Shown: one piece after another, positions 26,075 through 39,920 of the stretch | Numbering within the stretch: the stretch's first letter is position 1 | How the letters are laid out: each line of letters opens with the position of its first letter | Assembly: GCA_014773175.1 (NCBI GenBank) | Contig: VXCM01001247.1 | Coordinates: 1-64,000, forward strand | From: Lucifuga dentata | Lineage: Eukaryota; Chordata; Actinopteri; Ophidiiformes; Bythitidae | Length of the DNA stretch: 64,000 nt | Reading direction: 5' to 3' | Notes under the pieces: model-generated | Databases searched by the model: none | The model's input: only the letters and a program-made list of their open reading frames with translations | What the model was told of the DNA's origin: nothing | Program-made: the position numbers and the translations under genes

Positions 26075-28843
26075 GCACAGGGTGTGGAGTGTGGGAGGTT
26101 TCTTCACTCTCTTTCAAGAAGATTCATGAGATCCAAGTCATCCCATAAATTTCCGCCGTCTAACATCTTGTCCGCTCCACATGTGTTTTGCAATCAGTAT
26201 GAAAGGCTCATTGTACGGTAAGCGTTTTTCCACTTTGCACTTGAAAAGTTGAATCAAGATACACATAAGAAAAAATAATAATACAAGGGAGATGATCAAA
26301 GAAGTGCAGTGACATACTGGAATGTTAGGGAGGAGCAGGACTTTTCATCTCTATTTACTTTAGTTGCATAGGAAGTAATTTGAAGTTGTGCAGTGGTCAG
26401 AGACATCTTCATTTAACATATAACAGACTGGCAGTGTCCTTACTCTGAACAAGAGCTTATGCTTTCTCCATCTTCAGGGTCATATCTGCTAATGGTTTGA
26501 AACTGGCTTCAAAAGTGGTTCTAAGGCTCTAAAAGGTTTGTAGTTTCCTCATTGGTAGAAACCTTGGTCAGCTTGAATTCCTCTGATTACAATGGATTCC
26601 AATAGTGACAAGTTTTGTGGCAGGGAAAACAATGAAAACATCCACAGAAATTTCTTAAACCACAAAAACATCACTTCTTATAGAGATTTAGAGTTTTGGN
26701 GGTGGTAAGACCGGCACATGGAATCAATGGAATTAGCCATATTTTGGCAAAACAACATATTTGGAACATATTTCACATGAATAGTTTTATATATATAGTG
26801 ACATATATCTCCTCCACAAGACATCCAATGGCCCAAATAATCTGGAAACACGCTGGAAACATCTGCCCTTACATTTTCCATTGTCACACCAGGAAAAGCA
26901 CAAGAAACTACATTAATGATTGCTGTGTTCCAACTAGGTGCATCAGAGAGCCTGCATGCATAATAGCAGAGCCCTGGCAGTGGCAGACCTAAACGGAGCA
27001 CAGCCATTATTAATGTTTTTAGTTACTCTCATTTTCTGAATGTCTGCTGTAAGTTGTCAACAATTTTGCAGCGTTTAACCTGAAGTAACACAGTTTTCAC
27101 AGCAATAAAGCCACATACTGGGGCATTAAGCCCACTGACTAAGCTGAAGTTTGATTTAGTCTATAAACAGTATGTACATACAAATACATATGTTTATACA
27201 GTATAAACATACTAATGATTGTTGTTAAGAGCTGATGAGCTGTCCTAGTCCTCAGAATTTCTCCTGTGGCATTCAGCCCTGATGCAACAGCTAATTGCTT
27301 TTCACACACACACACACATACACACACACACACATACATATATTAGTCCAACATTAGCAACTGTCAATCAAACCAGGATAGAATTGAAAACAGAAGTCAT
27401 GCATCGTTTTATTTTTATGCTGATTGAATGAATTTTGGCACTGCACAATTAACACTGACATCAGTGGAGCCACAGCATTCCCGCTCTGCCCAATGACATA
27501 ACAGCCCATAACAGCCACAGACGCCTTCAGTAAGGGAAACAAAGCACTCAAGGTCATAGAATTATTAAACTGTGCAGCAAAAATGCTCTCATCCACTTGT
27601 TGAGGTCATGGTGACTCATCTGAGTGACTTTTTTCACTGCCATCAAAGCTACTATTTCTACTTCCATATCTTTCCCTGTGTGTTTGTCTAGACTGTCTGA
27701 ACTGTTTTGGATGAAATCACTGTTAATGTTAGATTGACATTTACCTTGAGCTGAGTCAGACTCGTTTGTCCTTCCTTGCATTCTTAATCAATGCATGTGA
27801 AATGGTGCACACGCGCACACAGATTTCCTTCTGTCAGACTGTGTGTAAGAGTGATTGTGCCTTTTAAAGCACCAACAAACTAAACCATCGTTGTTACTGA
27901 ACCTCTTCAACATCACTGGGTTCTATTATTGTAGCCATGGTAGTCAAAATAATCAGGAAGTGAGTCTGGCTAACATGTGCTTTAAGGAGCCAAAGCCTGA
28001 TGGGATTTTAAGTGCTTTGCTCAGATGTTTCCTTTGTTTTGGCAGGTATCTGTAGTATTTACCAGATGTTCCTCTTGAATTTGCTATGATCTTATGGATT
28101 TGCTTTGTGTGGATTACCTCTTCCAGTCGAGCTAAACAGGGATCATGCTATCATTTCCCCAGTGTGTTTGTCTGTTCGCAGAATATCTCAGAAAGTTACT
28201 AATGGATTAAAAGTGGTTATAGCACAAGCAAGAACTGATCACTGACTGTAATGGATTAATGAGATACTGCAAACCTTGTGAGCTTCCTCTATTTTCCCAC
28301 TTGAACAATACTGAGCTATTTGGCTACTTACCCATGATAAATGGTAAATCTAAACTGCACTGGGTGGCCCATTTTTTTTTTCTATGGATTTAGTGGTGAA
28401 ACTCAACTTTACAGACTGCTTGGATTTGTTCAAACTTTAGCCAAATTCAACTTTGAGCCATCTGCTGGCGACTTTTCCAACGCACAACCAATGACACTAT
28501 AGTTATATGTGACATACGTAAGCAGAAGCAACAAAACCATGGAAAAGAAGCTTGAGCAGAAAGACAACACAAATGTAACTGTACCATGATCTGGGCCTAA
28601 AGACGATTGCATGGTGAAATATCAGCGATCAGACAAGGCTTATAAACTGGCATATTATATATGCTCACAATTGAAATGTTACTTTAGCTACATCCAAAGC
28701 TAACGACACCTCTTGATGATGTGTGTTGGTCTTACTGGAGTCGACACTCTGAGCAAGGCGAGAGTTTTGGGCACGTAGGTAGCAAAGTGAACAATGCACA
28801 AATCACTTACCACAGCACAATTTCACTGCTGCTCATGCTAGTC

Positions 28844-28845
<2 letters not shown>

Positions 28846-28882
<37 letters not shown>
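28846..28882. repeat. (TA)n microsatellite
   Basis: About 18 TA units followed by an N at 28884 and a T run. Confidence 0.95.
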
Positions 28883-28883
<1 letters not shown>

Positions 28884-29990
28884 NTTTTTTTTTTTTTTTG
28901 TTCACAATCATGTCTTCTGTCTTCAGTGGGTGTCACATCCTTGTTATTTTGCTATATGACATCACAGCGCTTATAAAAATCACTGTAATGTGCCATAAAA
29001 TTCCCACATGTGCAAACGCAATGAAATCACAATTACTTATTAATGAATAGGTCAACAAAAAGACCAAGAACATAAACATTTCACCTCAGGAAGTGGAGTA
29101 AATGGCAACTACAATGACAGGATGAATAATGCAACAAGAGTGGAATAAAAAATGTATTGCCTGAGAACAAATGCTGAATATTGTTTCTCCTTTTTCACTT
29201 CACTGATGACCATTGATTGTATATTTTACCTGTATGTTGATTAAATATGTAGATATTTAAGATATCAAGATACTACCAAGATCGTATGATATTAAAAAAA
29301 GCATTGTTTAAGCTTTTAGGCCGATTTTTCATCATTTGGCATTTCACTTCTGTTCTCTTCTCGTCTCTTCTCTTCAACTTTCCCACACATTCATTCTTCA
29401 TGTCCTCCTCTTCTGCAGATAAGCTGAGTCACTTTGTGTCCATATATCAGGGATCCAGGGGAGAGAAGACAGTGGCTGGATAGGACAGAAACATTTTCTT
29501 GTCACAAAGATGAGCTGTCTGTCTGACAAGATGTTATCTGATAATCCTCCCAGTCACATTTGTTACTGCCAAAACATTAAACACTTCTCATGTTTGAAAG
29601 ATATGTTCGCATTTTTTCAGATTTATATAGCTAAATGGGAGACATATGATGTGAAAGGAGAGATAGGCAAGGACTGGAGTTGAACCATCACCTAAGGAGA
29701 TTTAACCTTCAGATCACTGGAACAGATTCAACCCATGACACATGCTTGTGGTTGCTATAATAAAATAATTATCTGCAGCAATATACTGCAGGTTCATGTA
29801 AAGTTTTAAGTCAAATGTGCATTATTAGTATGAAATCTATCATAATGTATTTATGCTATGTAAAAAGCTTAGTAAAAACAAAGTTTCCAGTGGCTCTGAG
29901 AATTTTGAAAAAAAGTACAACTTCTGAGAAAACCAAAACATTTAATTACCACCTCACTACAAGCCACCAAATCTAAGAAAATCTGGGTCA

Positions 29991-30017
29991 TCTGGTGCAC
30001 CGTGATGGTGCACCAGA
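29991..30017. repeat. Perfect 11-bp inverted repeat
   Basis: TCTGGTGCACC, five bases, GGTGCACCAGA. No terminator or RNA gene can be attached to it. Confidence 0.8.
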
Positions 30018-30851
30018 ACACTTCAAGGAACACTTCAGGTACTGCAGGTGATAAACATACTACAGTCTGAGAACTACTAACTTAGTAGCTCATCAAGTTA
30101 CTTACCATGAAACTGTGACATTAGCAATATATAATTCAGTATCATAACAGCAGACAATCTGTATCTTTTCCTCCAGATTCATTCATGTGGGTGTCTGAAA
30201 GTGTGATTATTTTAACCCTATCTACCTTATTCAGGGAATTTGCAGCAACTATAACATTTATAACATTAGTAACTTTAACAAAGTATACAGACTGAGATGT
30301 TGACTCCTATGTGGATTGATCCCAGCATAGCACAGAAAGAAGTTTTGCTATTTATCAATAATTCATAAAGGTGGAAGTGCAGGTTAACTAAATGCATGGA
30401 GTACATGGAGTATCATTTAATGAATAAATCAACAAATAACCAGGTCTTGACCCTATATTATTCATCAACAATGCAGAATTATATGTCACAGGTCACAGTA
30501 AGAGCAATATGTGGATTACCCAAACACATTTTTGCATGTTAAATATAAGCAAAAATGTTTCTTTCCTCACATGTAGACATTTTTGTAGCATTTTTGTAGC
30601 ATTTTTGTCTTAATGTGTTGTTTCCTTTCTCTATGTTCATGACAACAGGTATTGGATTATCACATTAGTGATGACATCATTACTGCTGTGTTCATCCATT
30701 TGAATTTAGAACAAAAGGCAAGGTTCTCCTTTCTCCGCAAATGCTATTATCTATAAAATTCTATTATAGTATGAGGGTGGGTAAAGCACACAGCCAATAT
30801 TTCTCTTTAACTGATCACAAAGAACATCAGTTGCAACCTATAGCCCCCATG

Positions 30852-30919
30852 CCATTTATCAGCCATACATACCTGTCCCTGTATGTGTACAGCGAGCTGT
30901 ATGTGTGGCTGATAAATGG
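30852..30919. repeat. 21-bp inverted repeat with 26-base loop
   Basis: Left arm 30852-30872 (CCATTTATCAGCC...) and right arm 30899-30919 (...GGCTGATAAATGG) pair with one mismatch that would be a G-U wobble. Possibly the remains of a small MITE; no target duplication was recognised. Confidence 0.65.
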
Positions 30920-31337
30920 GCCAATATGTCCTTTGAAGAGGCAGACACTATCTCATCCTTACTTATCATCCCATATTGCTCAGAATCTTTTATTAGAAAA
31001 AAAGGGACTCTGTATTTTCTATTTGGCCTGGCCTCTGAGGTCCCAACATCCCTCTCTCATCTCTGCTTTCATCTCCTTTTCCAAGGGGTGCACACCCTTT
31101 GTGTTTTCAGGAAGAGTTTTCACTTATGGGTGTTTGCAGTCTGTGTTGTAGTGGGAAATTACTCTGGTGACAGAAATGCCATGCTGCAGAAACATCCGGA
31201 AAAGAAAGTCTCCTCGCTCCAGACGGAACCCTCAGCAAACATGTCTAGTGACTCAAGAGGGCATCAGGAAAGATCAGGAAAAAAAGACAGAGGGGTTTAT
31301 TCTCACTGCAGACCAATGTTTGCAAAAACCAAGTGCC

Positions 31338-31520
31338 AAGCGGGCAAGCATGGTGGTTCATTGATTAATACTGTCACCTCACAGCAAGAATGTTCTGGGT
31401 TTGAACCCCACTAGGATCAAGGTTCTTGTGTGACATTGACATGTTAGCCATAAGATTATGTGCATTTTTCCTGGTTCTCTAGTTTTCTCCAACCTTAAAA
31501 CATGCATTTTAGGTATTAAT
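31338..31520 (+). repeat. tRNA-SINE-like fish repeat, plus orientation
   Basis: Reads GGGCAAGCATGGTGGTTCAT, ACTGTCACCTCACAGCAAGA, GGGTTTGAACCCCACTAGGA, TTTTCCTGGTTCTCTAG and AAAACATGCATTTTAGGT. This is the degenerate form of the abundant fish repeat whose head mimics a tRNA B box (GGTTTGAACCC). It should not be taken for a tRNA gene: there is no foldable acceptor stem. Confidence 0.65.
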
Positions 31521-32394
31521 TAGTGCAGCAGTTAGGATGGGAACTATTAAAGTATAATTGACCTGCACTAATCAACATTTTGATATTACCATTGGATCAA
31601 ATAATTGAATAGTATTAAAGGTTGCTCATTAAGACAAACCCATTGCTCCAGAGCGTTTAGCCTATAATATTTTGTTTTGTGTTCTGCACATTTACTATAC
31701 AGTTGAGTCTTAGTTGCTCTGATCAATTCTGTTTCAAGGCAGCAGTTTCCATGAAAAAAGCTATAATGTGTTGACTGTATACTACCTCTCCACACCAACA
31801 AAGTTAAGCACTAGTTGGCAATAAAATCGATCATTAAGCAAATGAAAGATTGAAATTTTGCTGCCTGCTGCATCATTCTGACCGTGAGAGACAACCAGCC
31901 AACCGTAACAAGCTCCTTTCTGCTATCCCTGGTGATCAGTGTGGAATATTCAGCATTAAGTCAGCAAATCCAGAACAGCTTTGACAGAGAAATGAATGGG
32001 AAAGTACTGGGCATTACTCTTTTATAGGAAGAAGAAACTTAGATACTACTGTATTCAGTATTCTGCATTCTGCTGCCTGCAGTTCTGACAGGAAGTCATG
32101 CAGAGAACAAACGTCAGGCCCTGAACATCTGTCAAAATGCATATCAGGTCATGGTAGTACATGTTGTTACGTTCAAAAGTGGAAGAGGTAAAAGAAGTAG
32201 TTGACAAAGTTGTTTGCAGTTATTTTACATTTCCATGTTTAGGTGTGTTTTGTAAGAACTGTCTGTGTCATCCAATCCCCACTCAGTGCGGCCACACCGA
32301 CACAGACTGATACTTTGTGATGCAGACTATTTATTGGTATTTTAAGATATTAACCAACTATTCATCTTTGTGCTATCTGCAACTTGTCTAGCTG

Positions 32395-32560
32395 CTAAGC
32401 CTTTAACTGGCACCAAAGAGTGACACCACATCACCCCTCCTCACTGGCTTCATACATCACAGAGCTTGCTGTTTGTTTTAAGGCTCTTATCAGACTGACC
32501 CCTTAATATATTTAAGCTCTTTTGCTCCTTAAGTCTCCTCCAGCTCTCTGCAGACATCTG
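32395..32560 (+). mobile_element. Possible LINE 3' ORF relic
   Basis: Forward translation across frames and stops gives fragments like FKALIRLTP and a leucine-rich block that recall the F-K-x-L...APSYL region of L2-like LINEs. Very decayed. Confidence 0.3.
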
Positions 32561-33402
32561 ACCTAAAACTGTTGACTGATCCACATGCATGATGGGGATT
32601 GGAACCAAATCAAATCCCATTCAATTTATTTTTTAGCTTTTGTCTGAGCTTTAGTAATTTCATTTCCCAGTGTATAAATTGGTAGGTGTTTTTTTTTTTT
32701 TTTTTTNTTTTTTTTTTTTTTTTTAATTAAGTGGTTTTTGTATAAATTAACTTTTCCAAGGTGGAAAGTAACAAATTACATTTAATCAGATGTATTAAGT
32801 ACAATTTTGAGGTATTTGCACTGTTTCTTTTCCACATTTACACTGAATTTCAGAGGGAAATATTATACCTTTTTCTCCACTACATTTGTCTGATTTGGCT
32901 GCAGTTATTGTAGACTTAGTTACCACAGACTTTTACTTCAACGTTAGACAAACTCATAAAATATAGCTGCTGTTATCTGAATAGTTATCTTCTCTCAAGA
33001 GTTTTAGAAAAGGAAAGAGGTTGGAGAATCTGATGTCGTGCGGAGAAGCAAGTCATACATCAACTTATCTGAATGCATGAAAATCCTCAAATTGGATATT
33101 TCAACCAACAGGATAAAAATTCTTGTATCTCAATTTTTTAGGTGAAAACCTTTATACCTTCAGTTGCATCAGTAATTTAAGATGATAACAGGGACCATTC
33201 GTCATAATGAGTACTTTTGATATCTGAATATATTTTCCTGCTGATACTGACTTTTATAACATAAAATTACTTACTTTAATGGGGTATTTTTAAATAAGCA
33301 TTTGAGAAGTTCTTCCACATAGTTCTTCCACACTCTTTTTTCTTTGACTGTCTTTTAAACATGCCAGTGGCCAAAGGAGATAGAGGAGGAGAAAGGCATT
33401 AA

Positions 33403-33990
33403 AGGACCATACTACCATTTTGCATATTTGAGCCTAATATATTCAATTTTCATACATGTAAGATTACTGACAATCATTTCCCAAAGCATACAACTGGGAC
33501 AGTGAGTTTAAAAATTTATTCCTACCTCCCGGACCACCATTGGTTTCAGTTCATTCTGGTACACTTTTAAAATCAACTTATTGACACTTGAAAATTCTTG
33601 GAATAGGTAATCCATCATTGTGAACAATATGTATATTCAGGGTTTTTTGAAGTTTCGTAATTTTAGCGTTTAGCGTTTAAGCACAATAAAAAGCTTCTCC
33701 ACCGGGGAATATAGTCCCAAAAGAAGACCTGTGTTTATCAAAACATTTTAACGACTGTGACTTCATAATTTTACGTAACTATTAGTAGGCAAAACATCAA
33801 TTTTTAAGGTGGGTGTATCGCTTGAATATTTGATATTGAAAGATTAAGAGATTTTGCAAAATATCAGGAAAACTGAAATACAGTTTTAGCCATTGGGAAG
33901 TGATTGTCGGTAACCTTATGTGTATGTATGAAAAATGTATGAAAATTGAATATATTAGGCTCAAACATGTAAAATGGGTGGTATGGTCCT
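33403..33990 (-). mobile_element. Foldback TTAA element, copy 4 (full length)
   Basis: Flanked by TTAA at 33399-33402 and 33991-33994. Its ends are AGGACCATACTACC and GGTGGTATGGTCCT. The inverted repeats extend about 60 bases, through TTTGAGCCTAATATATTCAA and its mirror. The inner part is the reverse complement of copy 2, including the TTGGTTTCAGTTCATTC block. Confidence 0.78.
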
Positions 33991-36900
33991 TTAATTCTGT
34001 TAATCTGACTAATTTAATTTCTGTGGATTCTTAAACATTTTAGATATTTTTTTGAGTTGAGCTCTAATATCAGAACATCAAAAACAGCTGTGGGTGATAA
34101 ACCACAACAGCCTTACTGCCAACTTTACTGACCTCTGACCTCCGACTGCACCAATTGTGGATCTGGTTATTACTGGATTTATGCATATTGTAGAAGAAAA
34201 CAAAACATTTTAAAGGCTGCTGAGATAGAAGAAGCAGCAAAATGTCAGATTAATGTCCTTTTCCAACACGCCATGAAAGGGTATCAAGTCTTAATGTATT
34301 GTAAATGTCACCAGAGGTATAGATTGTGTCCTGGATCACAGTGCTGGAGTGATGTGGGAATAGATCTGATGTGGTGACTCATATCAAGAGGATGAAGATG
34401 ATGAAGATGACTCATTGGTCTGGACAGATAGGAGTCATTTCTCAGTGAGGAAGGCAAAGAACAAAGGATGGTCATTATAATATTCTATGTTTTAATAAAA
34501 AGCCAGACACATTATAACCTACCTTCATACCCCNCCCCCCAAACAAACACATATACTCACACACATACACCACCTCCACCACCTTTTCTTTCTTCATCTT
34601 CCAACTTCATAGTCCAGATGTTACTCCTTACAGCATAATCAGCCACTCAAAGCATTTTGTTTTATCTTTCACAAAGTACAATATGTTAGTGAGCCTTGGT
34701 GTGTTCTTTGGCTTGTGTTTTAGATAATTCTGATTTATTGGTATCTGAACAATGGAGTAACACATTACACATGCATGCACACACACAAATCTTGCTTGTC
34801 AAACTCTGGCTCTTCTCAATAGGAATTTGGTTTTATGAGTAGATGTAAAATTATTAGTTTTTTATGATTAAATGATACTCAGCTATTCTTTAAAAGGCTA
34901 TAAAACTGTCCAATTAATTAAAATCTAATGACAAATTTATTGTATGTAGTGGCAAATTAGCAGATATTAGGCTTTTTTCTTAACAGACTTGTTCTGATCA
35001 GGGTGCATCAAATTTGGAAACTTTTAGAAGACAAACACATTATTTTATTCATTTTGATTACTAAATGAAAAAATAAAACAGAGTAACCACATACAGTAGC
35101 AAGCAACTTAGCAATGACCCATAAAACCATAGCAACCACCTAGCAAAATCCTAGCCACTATCCAAGGTGTGTTTGGGGAGTCTGTGGGTTGAAAATTGAC
35201 ATCAACATCTCCCTCTACCATCTCCTCATAATGCCACTGTGAGTTAATGGCAGTCGCACAGAGGAAATGAGGCGTCTGCACTCCAAATAACAAAGTTCTA
35301 TAATTCATCACAATAATGGGATATGATTCATGCATTTTAGATAAGAGCACCAAATTGGCATAAGTGACAATGGAGACAACTGTCCCTAGAGTGTACACGT
35401 TGTCCAGACAGACGGATATGTTTGAGAATGGACATTAATAAGCTTATTTCATTCAGCAGATCTTCCTCATACATGATCTGTTTTTATGTATTCAGCTCTT
35501 ATCTTCTTCTATTTATCCTCACAGATCAGGCAGACCAGGTGTGAAGCTGTTGCCTATGTCCTCAGTTTACAGATGATAAATACTGTAAATACAGTTAATC
35601 TCTTCCAATATTTCTGTGTGTTTGTCAGTAAGAGTGTGTCCATCCATTGAATTTTGACATTATGTTGGAAGTCAGACACACTTTTGCAAAATTGAAAGAT
35701 ATTCAATGTAACAATAGGAGTGTGCATGGGTGATTAAATAGGGATAATGGCAATGTACCTCTCTATGAATTAAACATCTTAAATTATTCAGATTATGCAA
35801 GGGTTGATTGAGAATTTCTGAGCCTGACAGAGAGGACCATGAGCAAGGGATTTTTGTAGAGGTAATATGATACTTTTATGCACAGTAATATTCATTAGAG
35901 CTCAGTGATCACAACTTGATTACAGTATCTCTCAGAAAAGGCCAGTGAAGGTCTTATCATTTACATACATATGGCAGTGGGATAATGTTGACAATTTGGC
36001 TTTGCACAAAAACTACTGCAATGACTTTTGAATACTTGATGATGAAGGAAAGTCATCATCATCATCATCATCTTGACCATAGAGCAACTGATACCGATGG
36101 GTAGATGACTCACTGAATGTGAGACTGAGAATGCATCACTCAATGGAAAGTGCTCTGACATCTTCAGTGCTGAAGTCTAGAGACATATGTTGTAGCGGAC
36201 ACGATATATGATAATATATAATATTACCAAGTGTTTGATGCATCAATTTGTATGTATCATGTGTCCTACTATATTTATATCATAAGGGAGATTTTATTGT
36301 ATAGAACTGTACTTTATCACCAGTATGCAGAATATATCCAACAATATATAACCATATAATGATGTATATCACTGTGACTCATTCCCAGGCACACACAGAG
36401 TGAGTCATCTATCATGTGTATTAGTTACTCTGAGGAAAAGACCGGTGATGATCAGGATTTTTTTTTTTTTTCATTTCTCTTCATTACTTTGCAGAGCATG
36501 CCCAGCCAGTGTGACTCAACCACTGAAATGTTGCCCCTGCTGTTACCAGACACCACCACCAGGACAAACAGTGTCAGCACATCTTCCCACAAAGTAGAAA
36601 TACCAAGTTACAGTGCAGCATACACAATTTCAGTCTATTTTAGATCAAATGTTGTGTGATCACACAGTAGCTCATAGTGGAAAATTCTGACCTGGAGTTA
36701 CTCATCTCGGCTCATGTGGGTCAGGTGTCACTTTAGTTTAGTTGGTCTGTGATTACCAGTGAGGTCATATGAAAATAATGAACTGCATTATAGCATGAAA
36801 AATAAAAAAGAATAATCACACAGGTGCATTCTTATTCTAATTTACTTGATAGTTCACATTTTCCACATAAAGAACCTGTCAAAGACAAATTCTTATTTGT

Positions 36901-39221
36901 GTCGTGCATGAAATACTGTCTGACATACAGGAACATCATATGAGAAAAAAAGACAAAAATTTATTATGCTTTATTCACATATGACTCAATTGCTAGAGAA
37001 GTGAGCTGGTCACATAAATAAATGCCTAATAAAATGGCTACAGTGGCATATTCTCACATGTAAAGCATGTCTGTGTAACACCTGCTCACACTCATCATAG
37101 ATGCTCACCAAAGATATCACCCTGTTCACTCCTTTGGTATGTGATCAGTTCTTTGCAGACATGGATGAACTTGTAAACAGGAGATGGAGCTTTGCCAAAA
37201 CTCCCCACATTCACCTCCTCGCACACACCAACATGTTGAACCATTATCACCACCTCCACCATGAAAACACGCCTGGTTTTCTTCCTCACTTCTTCCTTAT
37301 GAATGCTATCTATTCACTCATGTCCAGGTACAGACCTTGACAGTTGCAGGCAGGGAAAATATCTGGGAAAACAAATAATGAGTGAAACAACAGCACTGTT
37401 AGGATAAGACACCCTGTCATCTCACCATGGAGATAAAAAGTAATAAATGGAGTGTAAGTTGAGAAAAACATTAGCCATTAACAGACTTCAGAGAGACCAG
37501 AATTATAGTGTAACCCACATTTATTAGGTCATTTAGTCCATACTGCCCTCTAGTGGGTTTTTAAGTCAAAGAAAAGTTTCTGACTTTACAAACTGTACAT
37601 TCTGCAGGACTCCCAAGTAGGCTCGTGACCAAGACATCAGTCCTGATTATAATAATATGATTTAAGGAGTTGGTCATCTTCATCATGTTCCCACCATCTT
37701 CACAAATCTGGACTATCAGTGACGACAGTTTATTCCACATCAATATAATCAAAATAATTTCCTCCTTTCGAGGAGGTAAAAAAAAAAAAAAAATCCACTT
37801 AATAAAATATATAATCCAAACAGCTCTCAGATAAAGCATTGCATACAATAGAGAAAAACTCTCCAAGAGTCTAGTTTGATAAGAAATGTGTCAGAATGGA
37901 TTTATTTTGATCCCACCTGTGAAATCTCTGATTGTGAGCCATAATATTTGAAGTCCTATATGTGGCAGAATTTCAAGTCTAGATATAAACATCACAAGAG
38001 CAGTACTGGGCTTTTCACAATGGAAAACCACTCCATTACAAGCACAATCCTGCATTAAAAAATGGTTATTTAATATAAAGCATGAAAATGTAACCAGGTA
38101 TTAGTAAAAACTCCCCATATTCACCTTCCCTCATCCACCCACATATACAAATGCTTTTCTCCCTCCCCTCCACCTTAGATAACTTCCACTTACGAATGAA
38201 TGAATCCAGTTATGGAACATGAACAGATGCAGGCAGGTAACCCATACCAACACATATCTGATGCATCTGAAAAAACAAATAGACAAATACAGAGGCTGCT
38301 GGTGGAGGCTCTGCAACAGTCCTCGTGGGAGGAGGTGGCTACAGTCTCCAGGGGCACCAAAGTAACATCCAGAGGTCTGGACATTTCAGCATCACAAAGA
38401 TGCTCGCCACCTTCTTCAGTGATTCTACAGGGGCTGACAAAGACATAACTTCAAGGTTATCATCACTACAACAGCTAACCACAAAGAAGGGCCCCGCAGA
38501 CACACTACCAGGGTGCTATTTAAATACTGTAGAATGTGTGTAAGGTTTAGGAGGGTATTTCTTATATAAACACGTATATCCATTGAACATGGGGTTAAAT
38601 TTGCCATTCATGTCAGCTCACAGGTGAACCCGGTAGTCTAGACCCTGTGTTTGTTTGGTTGGTGTTTCAAGTGGCACTGAATGCTTTAAGACACTGAGAG
38701 CACAGTTAGATTAGCTCAACCAAGCCTTAGATGAGAAGCCAGTGAGTCAGACTAACATAGTGAATCTTTATTTTGCTGTGGCCTACAGCACACAGTAACC
38801 TGTTTGTTGACTGCAGTAAATTCCTCAGAACCAATACTGGATAAGCAGTGGAAAATATCTGATGAATAAAAGCCAAACAAACAAACAAAAAATGACAGGC
38901 CTACTATTCCCTGTCACTCTTGTGCTCTTAATCAAATTGGCATATAAGGCTCTTATAACATTTAAAGTGATTCTCATATGCAAGAAATAAACAGGAGTCC
39001 TTACAAAAACATGCGTCACGCCATATCATCTTACAATGCAAAAAAAAAGCTTGAAACCAGCTATGTTCCATGCTGCCCTCTTGTGATCATACAGGCAAAT
39101 TGTATTCTCTGGCCTGGAAATAAACAGTCAAAGAAAAGCAATTCCAAAATCGTTCACTGGGTTGTGCTACGTAAAAACGATATTACAAACTAAAAAATAA
39201 ATGTCCGTTGGTCCTTATAGA

Positions 39222-39227
39222 TTTATT
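39222..39227 (-). promoter_or_regulatory. tmem18: tmem18 polyadenylation signal AATAAA
   Basis: AATAAA on the minus strand about 180 bases after the tmem18 stop codon. Confidence 0.55.
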
Positions 39228-39404
39228 CATGTTCATGTTGCATACTCAGTCCCACCAACAAAAACATCCAGTACTGACTGGACACTGACATCAACAAAAC
39301 TGGTGTCAATAATGTGTCAGTCTTCTCCAACATTCAGGACCGCATGGCAGAGACTTTTAATAGATTCTAAATTTTTCCCAATGTCGCCATTTAAAGGGTA
39401 GAGA

Positions 39405-39877
39405 TCATTCAGTCTTCTCTCTTTTCTCTCTACGGTTCTTTCTCTTAAGCTGAAGTGTCTTCAGCTCAGTCATAGTGGAGAAAGTCCTGTAAACCCACAC
39501 CACCTGTCAAAGCACAGGACACAGACAAACATACGTGTGAGCAGTTGTCTTCTTTGGGTGTTTACATCATTTTACTTAACATGAGCTAGAGAATAACCTT
39601 TAAAGCTTACCACAATGATGACTGTGTTAAACAAAAGAGGAATCGAGTAGACCAAAGATATGAACATGCCCTTGGAATCAAAGTACTGGAAATTAGAGAA
39701 GGACCTGTAAAGATAATGTTTGTTAATGACAAAATGAGTTTGTTAATTGTGTGTATTGTTATGTACAACAGCCAGCAGAGCATGTGCGACATCTGTCATA
39801 TGATGGTACACAGAGTTTTACCTCCAGTTCATAGCTGCCAGCTCATTTAGATATTCAGCACTATACACCAAGCCAAC

Positions 39878-39920
<43 letters not shown>

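Larger units (their letters stand above)
26075..31330. other. Gene-poor interval, middle part
   Basis: No supportable coding exon. It contains CA-rich tracts at 27303-27342, a (TA)n run at 28846-28882 followed by N and T17, a perfect 11-bp hairpin at 29991-30017 and a longer imperfect palindrome at 30852-30919. Chance reading frames here share no domain with known families. Confidence 0.4.
31530..39400. other. Gene-poor interval, right part up to tmem18
   Basis: No supportable exon apart from the mobile elements listed. T runs with an embedded N lie at 32690-32724, a C run with N at 34531-34540, and a short (ATC)n run at 36053-36073. A 96-codon open frame on the minus strand (35108-35398) overlaps TAGCAACCACCTAGCAAA-type motifs known from fish interspersed repeats, so it is read as repeat-derived. 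Confidence 0.4.

Noticed and set aside
30741..31414. Two overlapping frames of 136 and 169 codons
   Set aside because: They run through a palindrome and into a tRNA-SINE-like repeat; no conserved motif.
31338..31420. tRNA gene
   Set aside because: Only a B-box-like GGTTTGAACCC is present; no cloverleaf can be folded. It is a repeat relic.
35108..35398. 96-codon minus-strand open frame
   Set aside because: Overlaps TAGCAACCACCTAGCAAA-type repeat words; best read as repeat-derived, with no known protein match that I can name.
37190..38280. Possible ancient duplication of 37190-37370 at 38108-38280
   Set aside because: Shared words (AACTCCCCA.ATTCACC, GCAGGCAGG) are too few and scattered to support homology by eye.
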